48,897 nt of DNA, taken from the NCBI GenBank assembly GCA_025361935.1, contig JANYJB010000062.1:1-48897 (forward strand). Direction: 5' to 3'. The notes under the pieces were generated by a model, which was given only the letters and a program-made list of their open reading frames with translations, had not been told where the DNA came from and searched no databases. Positions 16,012 through 22,997 of this stretch are shown in pieces; the stretch's first letter is position 1, and each line of letters starts with the position of its first letter. This stretch comes from Verrucomicrobiota bacterium (GTDB taxonomy: Bacteria; Verrucomicrobiota; Verrucomicrobiia; Opitutales; Opitutaceae). Position numbers and translations under genes: made by a program.

Positions 16012-16857
16012 GTGTTTCCCGCCGCCGCTCCCCATTGCTTCCTCTTTGACAACGGTTCCCTGCGCGCCGAGGCAACGCTCAGTCTGCGAAAGGCCGCCCA
16101 AGCGCTTTCCCGAGAGCTGGGTCGGCCGGTCGAGGCGGTCTCGCTTCTTCATTCTTCGGGGGTTCCGCCCCAAGCTTTGGGCGGAGAACCTGCCCGTCTT
16201 TTGGAAACCGCCCTGTTGGATTATTTCAAAGACAACCCGTCGGGTGATGTTGTGCTGTCGCCGTTGTTTTTTGGACCAAGCGCGGCTTTGACGGACTATG
16301 TGCCGGAACGGGTCAAGGCGGTGAAAGCCAAATTTCCCGTCGCCGTCGTCCGGCTGGCTCCGCCGTTGATCAATATTGCCCAAAAAGACGATTGCCGGGT
16401 GGCTCACATGCTTGCCGACCAGGTGCGGGCGACGGCTCGCTCGAAAAACTGGAAATGTCCCAAGATTGTGTTGGTTGACCACGGGTCGCCGCAACCTGCG
16501 GTGACAGCGGTGAGAAATTATCTGGCGGATCAGTTGCGCGCCGTGCTGGGCGGAGAGATCGCCGCGCTCGCCGCAGCTTCCATGGAATGTCGTCCAGGAC
16601 CCGCCTATGCCTTTAACGAGCCGTTGTTGGCCACCGCGCTTCGCACACCCCCTTTCAACAAGGGGGGAGTGATCGTTACGCTTCAGTTTCTCGCGCCGGG
16701 AAGGCACGCCGGGCCGGAGGGTGACGTGGCGCAAATTTGCTCCGCAGCTCAGCTTGACTCACCCGGCCTGAGCACCGCGATGACGGAACCTATCGGCCAA
16801 GACCCGCGGTTGGCTTCGTTGCTCGCGGAAAGAGTGGGAGAGGCGGTCTTGCTTTGA
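16012..16857 (+). CDS. CbiX/sirohydrochlorin-chelatase-like protein
   Basis: A 281-residue protein with two halves of the CbiX/ferrochelatase-like fold. Half one carries FDNGSLRAEA and SPLFFGPS, and half two carries VLVDHGSPQPA. The DHGS histidine of half two matches the metal-inserting His of the family; in half one the residue is Asn. Start is uncertain: no in-frame ATG lies outside the pal gene, and GTG at 16012 is the best start before the conserved core. Metal chelation into a tetrapyrrole is the family role, but no cobalamin or siroheme genes are nearby. At residues 212-219 there is a TPPFNKGG octapeptide encoded by a CCCCCTT/AAGGGGG hairpin. Confidence 0.75.
   Translation: MFPAAAPHCFLFDNGSLRAEATLSLRKAAQALSRELGRPVEAVSLLHSSGVPPQALGGEPARLLETALLDYFKDNPSGDVVLSPLFFGPSAALTDYVPERVKAVKAKFPVAVVRLAPPLINIAQKDDCRVAHMLADQVRATARSKNWKCPKIVLVDHGSPQPAVTAVRNYLADQLRAVLGGEIAALAAASMECRPGPAYAFNEPLLATALRTPPFNKGGVIVTLQFLAPGRHAGPEGDVAQICSAAQLDSPGLSTAMTEPIGQDPRLASLLAERVGEAVLL
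16648..16667. repeat. Palindromic repeat embedded in the CbiX-like gene
   Basis: CCCCCTTTCAACAAGGGGGG: seven-base arms CCCCCTT and AAGGGGG around a 5-base loop. It reads in frame as PPFNKGG. This kind of C5TT-AAG5 palindrome is known as a widespread genomic repeat that often inserts into genes as a small in-frame peptide. Here it lies in a loop region of the protein, between the half-two chelatase motif and the C-terminus. Confidence 0.5.
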
Positions 16858-16894
16858 ACCAAGAGCCCGGCTGCGCCCAGTGGATGCGGGTGGA
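16858..16894. other. Short convergent spacer
   Basis: Thirty-seven bases between the CbiX-like gene and the converging response-regulator gene. No hairpin with a T-run was seen, so transcript ends here are undefined. Confidence 0.3.
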
Positions 16895-17542
16895 TTATTG
16901 CGGGTTCTTGGGCTGAATCAGGCCGACATCGAGCGCGTAGCGGGTAAGGCTGGCGACATCGTGCAGGTTAAGTTTCCGCATCAAGTTGGTGCGGTGGTTG
17001 TCCACCGTCTTGACGCTGATGCTGAGCTTGGAAGCGATTTCCTTGGTGCTGTGGCTCTCGGCGACAAGCTGGAGAATCTCGCGTTCGCGGTCGGTGAGGA
17101 AATCGGCGGTGGTGCTGGCCGCGGGGTTGGCGACGACGTTGCGCAGGAGGGAGGCGACGGCGGGGCCGAAGTAGGTGCCGCCGTTGGCGACTGTCTCCAG
17201 ACCTTTTTTGAATTCGAAGAGACCGGCGGTTTTTTCAACGAAGCCGTGGGCGCCGGCTTCGAGCATCTCGCGGACCAGGACGGGATTTTCGTGACCTGAA
17301 AAAACAAGGACGCGGACGTTTTTGAGCTGCTTGGAAAGACGGCGGAGCAGGTCCACGCCGTTGAGACCGGGCAATTTCGCATCAAGCACGAGCAGGTCGG
17401 GTTTTACATCAAGGCACAAGGTGAGCGCGCTTTGACCGTCGCCACTTTCGCCCACCAGTTTATAGCCGGGATCGAGCCTGAGTATCTCGACGAGCATTTC
17501 ACGGATGGCGGTCTGATCTTCGATTATAACAAGGCGTTTCAT
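16895..17542 (-). CDS. NarL/FixJ-family response regulator with LuxR-type HTH
   Basis: A 215-residue two-component transcription regulator. The receiver domain (1-120) has the acidic pair Glu8-Asp9, phosphoacceptor Asp54 in [10 protein letters not shown] and the conserved Lys in HGFVEKTAG. The C-terminal LuxR HTH (about 148-210) starts [16 protein letters not shown] and contains [20 protein letters not shown]. No sensor kinase is adjacent, so it is an orphan. It is divergent from the Sec11-like lipoprotein gene, with about 115 bases between them that hold an imperfect AT-flanked hairpin (17600-17634). Confidence 0.93.
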   Translation of the reverse strand: MKRLVIIEDQTAIREMLVEILRLDPGYKLVGESGDGQSALTLCLDVKPDLLVLDAKLPGLNGVDLLRRLSKQLKNVRVLVFSGHENPVLVREMLEAGAHGFVEKTAGLFEFKKGLETVANGGTYFGPAVASLLRNVVANPAASTTADFLTDREREILQLVAESHSTKEIASKLSISVKTVDNHRTNLMRKLNLHDVASLTRYALDVGLIQPKNPQ

Positions 17543-17599
17543 GTAGGCTGGCCGAAAAAATTTAAGCGGGTTTGATGGGAAGTCATCCCGCGAGCGAAA

Positions 17600-17634
17600 T
17601 AAAAAGCGCGTCGTTCCATTGACGCGATGTTTTT
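17600..17634. repeat. Imperfect AT-flanked hairpin in a divergent promoter region
   Basis: CGCGTC (17607-17612) and GACGCG (17621-17626) form a 6-base stem with A-rich left and T-rich right flanks. It lies between the two divergent starts (17542 minus and 17659 plus), where a terminator would not be expected, so a regulatory or leader role is as likely. Confidence 0.35.
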
Positions 17635-17658
17635 CTAGGTCGCTGGTGGCAATTTAAC

Positions 17659-18153
17659 ATGGTCGCCGTCTGTAAAAAATTCAATCACGGGAGGTGGCGT
17701 TTGTTTCAAACCCGTGTGTTGATCGCGGGGCTGTGCCTGATGGTTCCGGCCGGCTGCGTCGAGACGCCCCCGGATTCGGCATCCAAAACGGCGCCTGCAA
17801 CCGACGTGGGCAGGATGCAGGCGTGGAGTGATGCCGAGGCGGTGGCGGCGATGGGGCATGGACGCCTGACGGTGATCGGCTCGGGTGAATCCATGCTGCC
17901 GGTTTACGGCGAAGGCACGGCGCTGGTGTTGAGCAAAATCAGTTTCGATTCCCTGAAGCCCGGAATGCAGGTGGCCTACGTGAACGACAAGGGGCGCCAG
18001 GTCGTGCATGTGCTGGTGGATTTCGACGCCGCGAACGGCGGCTGGCGGGTGCGTGGGCTGAACAACGAAAACGACGATCATTCCCGGGTGACTCCGGGCA
18101 ATCTCCTCGGAGTGGTTTACGCCTCCTTCGCTCCGGGCGAGGGCGTAAAGTAA
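17659..18153 (+). CDS. Putative lipoprotein with a Sec11/SipW-type signal-peptidase-like domain
   Basis: A 164-residue protein. An N-terminal signal segment ends in the lipobox-like VPAGC (Cys33). The domain at 70-155 resembles S26/S24 serine proteases. VIGSGESMLPVY has the Ser-Met of the active site (Ser78). GRQVVHVLVD has His117 where the ER-type (Sec11/SipW) enzymes have the catalytic His instead of Lys. GLNNENDDHSRVTPGNLLGVVY (Asp139/140) follows the TKGDnn..D...G.v pattern. This would be the Ser-His-Asp set. The protein is shorter than a real signal peptidase and seems to be lipid-anchored rather than held by a transmembrane helix. Activity is inferred, not shown. The start has no strong ribosome-binding site, so a downstream TTG at 17701 is also possible. 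Confidence 0.6.
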   Translation: MVAVCKKFNHGRWRLFQTRVLIAGLCLMVPAGCVETPPDSASKTAPATDVGRMQAWSDAEAVAAMGHGRLTVIGSGESMLPVYGEGTALVLSKISFDSLKPGMQVAYVNDKGRQVVHVLVDFDAANGGWRVRGLNNENDDHSRVTPGNLLGVVYASFAPGEGVK

Positions 18154-18191
18154 TTCGTGCGATCGCCGTAGGGGCAAACGCTTCGCGTGGA

Positions 18192-18266
18192 TGGTGGGTC
18201 GACCGGGATTCGAACCCGGAACCAACAACTTAAAAGGATGCTGCTCTACCATTGAGCTATCGACCC
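18192..18266 (-). tRNA. tRNA-Lys (anticodon UUU)
   Basis: The minus strand folds as a complete cloverleaf: acceptor GGGTCGA/TCGACCC, D-arm GCTC-AATGGTA-GAGC, anticodon loop CTTTTAA, T-arm CCGGG-TTCGAAT-CCCGG, discriminator A and an encoded CCA (18192-18194). The anticodon stem is weak (GCATC/GTTGT, with one U-U and one G-U pair). The anticodon is UUU, reading AAA and AAG. Confidence 0.93.
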
Positions 18267-18507
18267 ATGCCAGCCATCACCTCTGGCTTTTGCGGCCAAA
18301 GGGAGGGCGTTACTACGGGAGATTTTCGGCTGGCGGCAAGACAAAGTTTATCGGTTTCCGAGGCGTGCTCTTTGACGGCGGGGCGGATGTCCCGTTTTTA
18401 CTCCGCCGGCGCACGGTCGCCTTTGACGCCCTTCGATGAGTTAAAACCGCGATATCATCAACTTGGTCCAAAAATCGCTATGGGGGATTAGGGGTTATCC
18501 CTTATGC

Positions 18508-18918
18508 ATGCTTACTGACAACAACGCTTCTCCTTCGCGTAAACGAGTTCTCGTGGTGGATGATGATGAATCGCTCTGTGAAATTTTGAGTCGGTTACTG
18601 GAGCATTTGGGCTATGCGGTTACGTGCCTGCACTCGGCGATGGCCGCCCTTGAATTCTGGAAAAGCGAAGGGGAGGGCATTTCTTTGGTTTTCACCGATG
18701 TCATGATGCCTGGAATGGACGGCCTGAGTCTGGCCCGCGAACTGCGCCAAAAAAGTTCCGGAGTGCCGATCATGCTCTTGAGCGGACATATCAACGACGA
18801 CTCCCGCTGGATCGTGAGCGAGGAGGGGTTTTGTTTTCTGCAAAAACCCTTCACTCTGGAGGAACTTAAGCGGGGGCTGGGTATGCTTTCCACGATGGGA
18901 CCGGGGGAGGGAGGCTGA
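18508..18918 (+). CDS. Receiver-only response regulator
   Basis: A 136-residue single-domain CheY-like receiver: Asp18-Asp20 in VLVVDDDESL, phosphoacceptor Asp64 in VFTDVMMPGM, Thr/Ser in MLLSGH, and Lys in FLQKPFTLEE. There is no output domain. The ATG at 18508 gives a short disordered lead. It ends 9 bases before the next gene, a membrane protein with CNB-like domains, so the two are very likely co-transcribed and may form a signalling pair. No histidine kinase is nearby. A short G-run/C-run palindrome (18489-18502, 'TAGGGGTTATCCCT' core) lies just before the start and could be an operator or hold the ribosome-binding purines. Confidence 0.88.
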   Translation: MLTDNNASPSRKRVLVVDDDESLCEILSRLLEHLGYAVTCLHSAMAALEFWKSEGEGISLVFTDVMMPGMDGLSLARELRQKSSGVPIMLLSGHINDDSRWIVSEEGFCFLQKPFTLEELKRGLGMLSTMGPGEGG

Positions 18919-18927
18919 CCCGCATCC

Positions 18928-20883
18928 ATGGACGAAAACCTTCTACTCACCGCAGAGACCCTCGTGCTGAGCCGGGACTTGCAGAAGAGCCGCGTTCCCG
19001 ACGGCGGCTTCGTGCTGAAAAACATCCCGACGCAAACCTATCTTCGGGTGAGCGAGATGCAGTGGCACATCCTCCAGATGTTCGAGACGCCGCAGACGGT
19101 GCCGCGTTGTCTCGAGGGCAGCATCCAGCACCGGCTGTGCATCCCGCTGCGGGAGTTCTACGAACTCGTCATCAAGGCCCAGCGCGCTTCGGTGCTATGC
19201 TCCGCCAAGGCGGTCCCGAAGACGCGGAAAGCCAGCCAGTGGTCGTTCAGCCTGCCGGTGCTCCCCGTGTTTTTCGCGGGGATTTTTTCCGTGATCGCTG
19301 CCGTGGTGGTGTTGGTGATGTTCCCGCCCGTCGTCGTGGTTGAAGAATGGTGGCGGTGGCTCGCGGGCTGGGCGATCTGGGGAGCGGCCCTGAGTCTGGG
19401 CAACGTCGCCGCCGCCAGCGTGCTGGCGCGGAAAGAGGGCGAGGTGTATCGCCCGCGTTTCCTGTGGCGGCTCCCGGTGCCGCATTTCTCGGTGGATTTA
19501 TCCGATGGCTGCATGCAGCCCGCGCGGGTGCGCGAGACGCTGGAGCTCGCGCAATACACTCCGCTTTCGCTGGCGACGGCCGGGGCGCTGTATTGGGGGG
19601 GGGGCGTCGCCCTGCCGCTGCTGACGGGGTTTTTCTTCGGGCTGCGTCCGCTGGGAAACGGGTGGCCTGCACGCGTGTTTGCGTTGATGCGCCGCAGGGC
19701 GCAGTTGGACACCGATCAGGATTTTCTGTTCTCCCTCAACCGCCGACCCTCGGTTTACTGGAGCGCGTGGTGGAGGGGCATCGACTGGAGATTGATCGGG
19801 ATCGAGCTGGCTTACGCGGTTTTGTGGACCGTTGGCCTGACCTGCGTGACCATCGTGGCGCTGGGGCTTTCGCCCGGGACGGTTCTGGGTGACTGGAGCT
19901 ACTGGCGACTATGCCTGCCGTGGCTTGGTGGCGGGGTGGTCCTGATGATCATCTACGTGCTCGCGAGGCAGCTTTGCGATGTCGCGCGGGAAAAACTCAG
20001 GCAGTGGCGGCGGCAGGCGAGGCGCGCGTGGATGCGGTGGCGCGCCGAGGTGCATTTCCCGGATACCGAGGATGCGTTGATGCGATTGGTCGCCTCCAAC
20101 GCGCTCCTAGGGCAACTCAATCTTTATGATCAGGCCCGCATTGCCCGCGCGCTGCGCCCGGCGCAGTTCAAGGCGCGGACCCGCGTGGTGGCGTTTGATC
20201 AAAAGCCGGACAAGGTGGGGCTCATTTTTTCCGGTCGCGCGCTGGTGTGCGACCACCTCAAAAGCGGACGGCGCATCCCGCTGGTGAAACTCCACGAAGG
20301 GGATTTGTTTGGCGCGCACGCCATGGTGGATTCCGCCCATCCCTCGCTTGAAGTCCGCAGCAGCACGCCGCTGGCGGCGATGATGATGCCCGTGCAGATT
20401 TTCCAAGAAGTGGTGATTGCCAGGCTGGGCGCGGCGCTGGCCTACGATTTGACGCACAAGCACGCGTTTCTCTCCCAACTGCCGCTATGCGAGCACTGGT
20501 ATGGGCATGCCCTGGCACGGTTTTCCAAGCTCTCCAAAGTCGTAGATTTCAAGGAGGGTGAGCGCATCGTGACGGAGGGCAGCGACGCCCTTGCCTTCTA
20601 CATCGTTTACGAAGGCAAGGCGGGCGTCACGCGGCGCGGGCAAAAGGTCGGGGGCATGCAGCCGGGGGATTTCTTCGGCGAAATCGGCCTGCTGCAAAAC
20701 AGCAGCGCGGTGGCCGAAGTCACCGCCGTGACCGACATGCGCTGCCTGCAGATCGGCAAGGCCGAGTTCCTTCGCTTCGTTGCCCACAACCACCACGTCG
20801 CCTTGCAACTGGAGCGCGTCAGTTCAGAGCGGCTTGGGCGGCCGATTTTCCCGATGTTCCGGCATTCGTTTGAGCCGCGCTAG
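18928..20883 (+). CDS. Membrane protein: PqqD-like + degenerate site-2-protease-like core + two CNB-like domains
   Basis: A 651-residue protein with a mosaic of recognisable parts. Residues 1-95 resemble a PqqD-like domain (FVLKNIPTQTYLRVSEMQWHILQ). From about 108 to 360 there are several membrane segments laid out like the PqqD-linked 'peptide zinc metalloprotease' (YydH-type) group, including the later PHFSVDLSD motif. The HExxH position reads GNVAA (158-162), so zinc and activity should be lost. The C-terminus holds two cyclic-nucleotide-binding-like beta-barrels (about 395-500 and 520-640; the second has DFFGEIGLLQNSSAVAEVTA). Neither shows the phosphate-binding Arg in the expected place, so classical cAMP binding is doubtful. 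It follows the receiver-only regulator by 9 bases. Function unknown; I infer a membrane signal-sensing scaffold. Confidence 0.65.
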   Translation: MDENLLLTAETLVLSRDLQKSRVPDGGFVLKNIPTQTYLRVSEMQWHILQMFETPQTVPRCLEGSIQHRLCIPLREFYELVIKAQRASVLCSAKAVPKTRKASQWSFSLPVLPVFFAGIFSVIAAVVVLVMFPPVVVVEEWWRWLAGWAIWGAALSLGNVAAASVLARKEGEVYRPRFLWRLPVPHFSVDLSDGCMQPARVRETLELAQYTPLSLATAGALYWGGGVALPLLTGFFFGLRPLGNGWPARVFALMRRRAQLDTDQDFLFSLNRRPSVYWSAWWRGIDWRLIGIELAYAVLWTVGLTCVTIVALGLSPGTVLGDWSYWRLCLPWLGGGVVLMIIYVLARQLCDVAREKLRQWRRQARRAWMRWRAEVHFPDTEDALMRLVASNALLGQLNLYDQARIARALRPAQFKARTRVVAFDQKPDKVGLIFSGRALVCDHLKSGRRIPLVKLHEGDLFGAHAMVDSAHPSLEVRSSTPLAAMMMPVQIFQEVVIARLGAALAYDLTHKHAFLSQLPLCEHWYGHALARFSKLSKVVDFKEGERIVTEGSDALAFYIVYEGKAGVTRRGQKVGGMQPGDFFGEIGLLQNSSAVAEVTAVTDMRCLQIGKAEFLRFVAHNHHVALQLERVSSERLGRPIFPMFRHSFEPR

Positions 20884-20889
20884 CGCGGC
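20874..20889. repeat. 16-base perfect palindrome at the convergent gene end
   Basis: GCCGCGCTAGCGCGGC, spanning the TAG stop of the CNB-domain protein gene and lying 15 bases from the tyrS stop. It could fold as a GC hairpin at the end of both transcripts, but there is no T-run and little loop. Confidence 0.4.
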
Positions 20890-20903
20890 CGGAACGGGGG
20901 GGC

Positions 20904-22184
20904 TTACGGGACCAAGCTGAGCACGGCGTAGGTGCGCTTGCCTTTGCGCAGGAGCGCATGCCTGCCGTAGAGCAGATCGGCGGGCGTCAGGGTTTTGGCG
21001 ACGTCGGCGCACTTCACGTTGTTGATATAAACGCCACCGCCTTCGATGTCCTTTTTGGCCTGGCCCTTGGACTGCGAGAGACCGGCGTGGACGAGCGCCT
21101 CGGTGAGCGCAAGACCTTGCGCGGCGAGTTGGGTGGAGGTGATTTCCTTCGTGGGAATCTCGCCGACCACGTCGCGGAAAACCTCTTCGGTGGTGTCGCC
21201 GATCTCGGCGCCGAAGAGGATGTCGCTCGCCTTGAGCGCGGCGTCGAGCGCGGGTTGCCCGTGCACGAGGCGCGTGACTTCGCGGGCGAGGGCCTTGTGG
21301 GCTTCGCGCGGGCCGGGGTTGGCGGCGTGTTTCGCCTCCAGATCCTCGATCTCGGGGCGCGTGAGGAAGGTGAACTTGCGGAGGTATTCGGAGACCTTGG
21401 CGTCCTCGGTGTTCACGAAGAACTGGTAGAGCTTGTAGGGGCTGGTCTTCTGCGGATCGAGCCACACGGCGCCGCTCGCGGTCTTGCCGAACTTGGTGCC
21501 GTCGCTCTTCGTGATGAGCGGGAAGGTCCAGCCCCAAGCGGTCGCGCCGAGTTTTTTGCGGATGAGGTCGGTGCCGGCGGTGATGTTGCCCCACTGGTCC
21601 GAGCCGCCGATCTGGAGCTCGCAGTTGAAGGTCTTCCGCAGGTGGTAGAAATCGTTCGCCTGAAGAAGCTGGTAGCTGAACTCGGTGAAGCTGATGCCGC
21701 CTTCGTTTTCCAGGCGGGACTTTACAGAGTCCTTCGCGAGCATGACGTTCAGGGAAAAATGTTTTCCGACGTCGCGGAGGAAATCGAGCAGGCTTACCGG
21801 TGCGGTCCAGTCGGCGTTGTCCACGAGGCGGGCGGGGTTGGCGGGCGCGTCGAAGTCGAGGAGCTTGGCGAGCTGGCCTTTGATGCAGGCGATGTTGTGC
21901 GAGAGCTGCTCGCGGGTGAGGAGATTGCGCTCGGAGGAGCGGCCGGACGGGTCGCCGACCATGCCGGTGGCGCCGCCCGCGAGGGCCATGACATGGTGGC
22001 CGGCGAGTTGGAAGCGCTTCAACGTGAGCTGGCCCATGAGGTGGCCGACGTGGAGGGAGTCGCCGGTGGGATCGAAGCCACAATAAAGCGTGATGGGGCC
22101 TTCGTTCAGTCGCTTGGAGAGCGCGTCAAGATCGGTGCAATCGGCAAGGAGGCCGCGCCATTGGAGGTCTTCGAGGAAAGTCAT
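20904..22184 (-). CDS. tyrS: Tyrosyl-tRNA synthetase
   Basis: A 426-residue class I aminoacyl-tRNA synthetase that charges tRNA-Tyr. The HIGH motif is LHVGH (His45-Gly47-His48) after GFDPTGD. The KMSKS-like loop reads KFGKT (231-235), as in most bacterial TyrS. QIGGSDQWGN (191-200) is the tyrosine-recognition helix, and the C-terminal S4-like RNA-binding domain (about 355-426) is present. The ATG at 22184 starts the usual MTFLEDLQWRG; the long upstream extension is not coding. A 326-base region without a gene lies upstream. Confidence 0.97.
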   Translation of the reverse strand: MTFLEDLQWRGLLADCTDLDALSKRLNEGPITLYCGFDPTGDSLHVGHLMGQLTLKRFQLAGHHVMALAGGATGMVGDPSGRSSERNLLTREQLSHNIACIKGQLAKLLDFDAPANPARLVDNADWTAPVSLLDFLRDVGKHFSLNVMLAKDSVKSRLENEGGISFTEFSYQLLQANDFYHLRKTFNCELQIGGSDQWGNITAGTDLIRKKLGATAWGWTFPLITKSDGTKFGKTASGAVWLDPQKTSPYKLYQFFVNTEDAKVSEYLRKFTFLTRPEIEDLEAKHAANPGPREAHKALAREVTRLVHGQPALDAALKASDILFGAEIGDTTEEVFRDVVGEIPTKEITSTQLAAQGLALTEALVHAGLSQSKGQAKKDIEGGGVYINNVKCADVAKTLTPADLLYGRHALLRKGKRTYAVLSLVP

Positions 22185-22510
22185 GGATAAACGTGAAACC
22201 CAGAGGATTGAGAGCAGGGAGTCGAGAGTCCAGAGCGGAGACGGTGTCCGGCGGATTCCTCTCAGCTGCCCGCCGCAATCAGCAGCCAGGCAACGCCGGT
22301 GTTTCAAGGGCGTGCCGGTGCGTGAAACCCTCAACCGCGACCAACGGGAGCGACCAGAGACGCGACGATTTCATGTTTGAGACAAGGAGAGACGCCGATG
22401 CGATTCAGGAAACGGCGCCGGGTTGGAAAAGCAATCGGCTGGGATAAATCATCGAAAGCGATGGGAGCCTAAATTGATGAAAGTCGGCCAGACCCGTTAG
22501 GCTTGGCGGA
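22185..22510. other. Gene-free stretch upstream of tyrS
   Basis: About 326 bases with no convincing gene. It contains purine-rich, mildly repetitive sequence near 22200-22240 (GAGAG/GAGTC blocks) and two copies of CGTGAAACCC (22191-22200 and near 22320). The tyrS leader on the minus strand should lie here. I see no T-box or other known riboswitch. Confidence 0.4.
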
Positions 22511-22900
22511 TCATACAGGTTCATGTCCGGCTAGTGAATCGATCCATTTCTCGGCATCCGCCATACTGAAAAATATCGAATCTCGGCTGTAGCGCTCTGC
22601 AAAAACTTGATACTGTCTGCTCACGCCAAATTGAACAGGTCGAGAAACGATAATCGCGGTCGTCCACTTCAAACCTCCCATGATGGGTAGAACAATCTTT
22701 TGAATAAGATCATCAAATTCGGTTCCGTTGAAAATTATGACGCAAGTGCGCAGGTCGACTATCGTGCGCCTAATCTTCAAAACTTCGGGATCTGCCAAGT
22801 ATTGCTTCCAGTAGGTCGCAAGATCGTCGATACGCACTTCGCCCGTCCAAGTCTCATAAATGAGATTCTTCTCGTGATTAATAGTGTAGGCAATGGGCAT
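22511..22900 (-). CDS. Conserved-looking small protein, STAS/SpoIIAA-like fold suspected
   Basis: A 129-residue cytosolic protein that I do not recognise as a named family. It begins MPIAYTINHEKNLIYETWTGEV, with strand-turn-strand spacing and a middle block IRRTIVDLRTCVIIF ('..vDlR..'). The 'idh...li...w.G.v...el..y...l.dpe......vvDlR' pattern is common in small SpoIIAA/STAS-like proteins of Bacteroidetes and Verrucomicrobia, which is why I suggest that fold. The gene and its upstream 90 bases are clearly richer in A+T than the surroundings, and its codon use differs from tyrS and pta beside it, so recent acquisition is possible. No partner gene is evident. Confidence 0.6.
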   Translation of the reverse strand: MPIAYTINHEKNLIYETWTGEVRIDDLATYWKQYLADPEVLKIRRTIVDLRTCVIIFNGTEFDDLIQKIVLPIMGGLKWTTAIIVSRPVQFGVSRQYQVFAERYSRDSIFFSMADAEKWIDSLAGHEPV

Positions 22901-22997
22901 CAGGTTTTAACTATGGAATCTAAGAAAAGTCATATTGCCCGTTTTTATTAAAATGACCGGATAAAAAATTGTGCACGCCTGCGCATGATTGAGCGGT

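Noticed and set aside
18489-18502. G-run/C-run palindrome before the receiver-only regulator as a defined operator
   Set aside because: It is short and imperfect, and no second copy was seen in the window; mentioned only within the gene entry.
22193-22447. Open frame of 84 codons upstream of tyrS
   Set aside because: Arg/Ser-rich with a GTG start, no ribosome-binding site and no family pattern; better explained as non-coding leader DNA.
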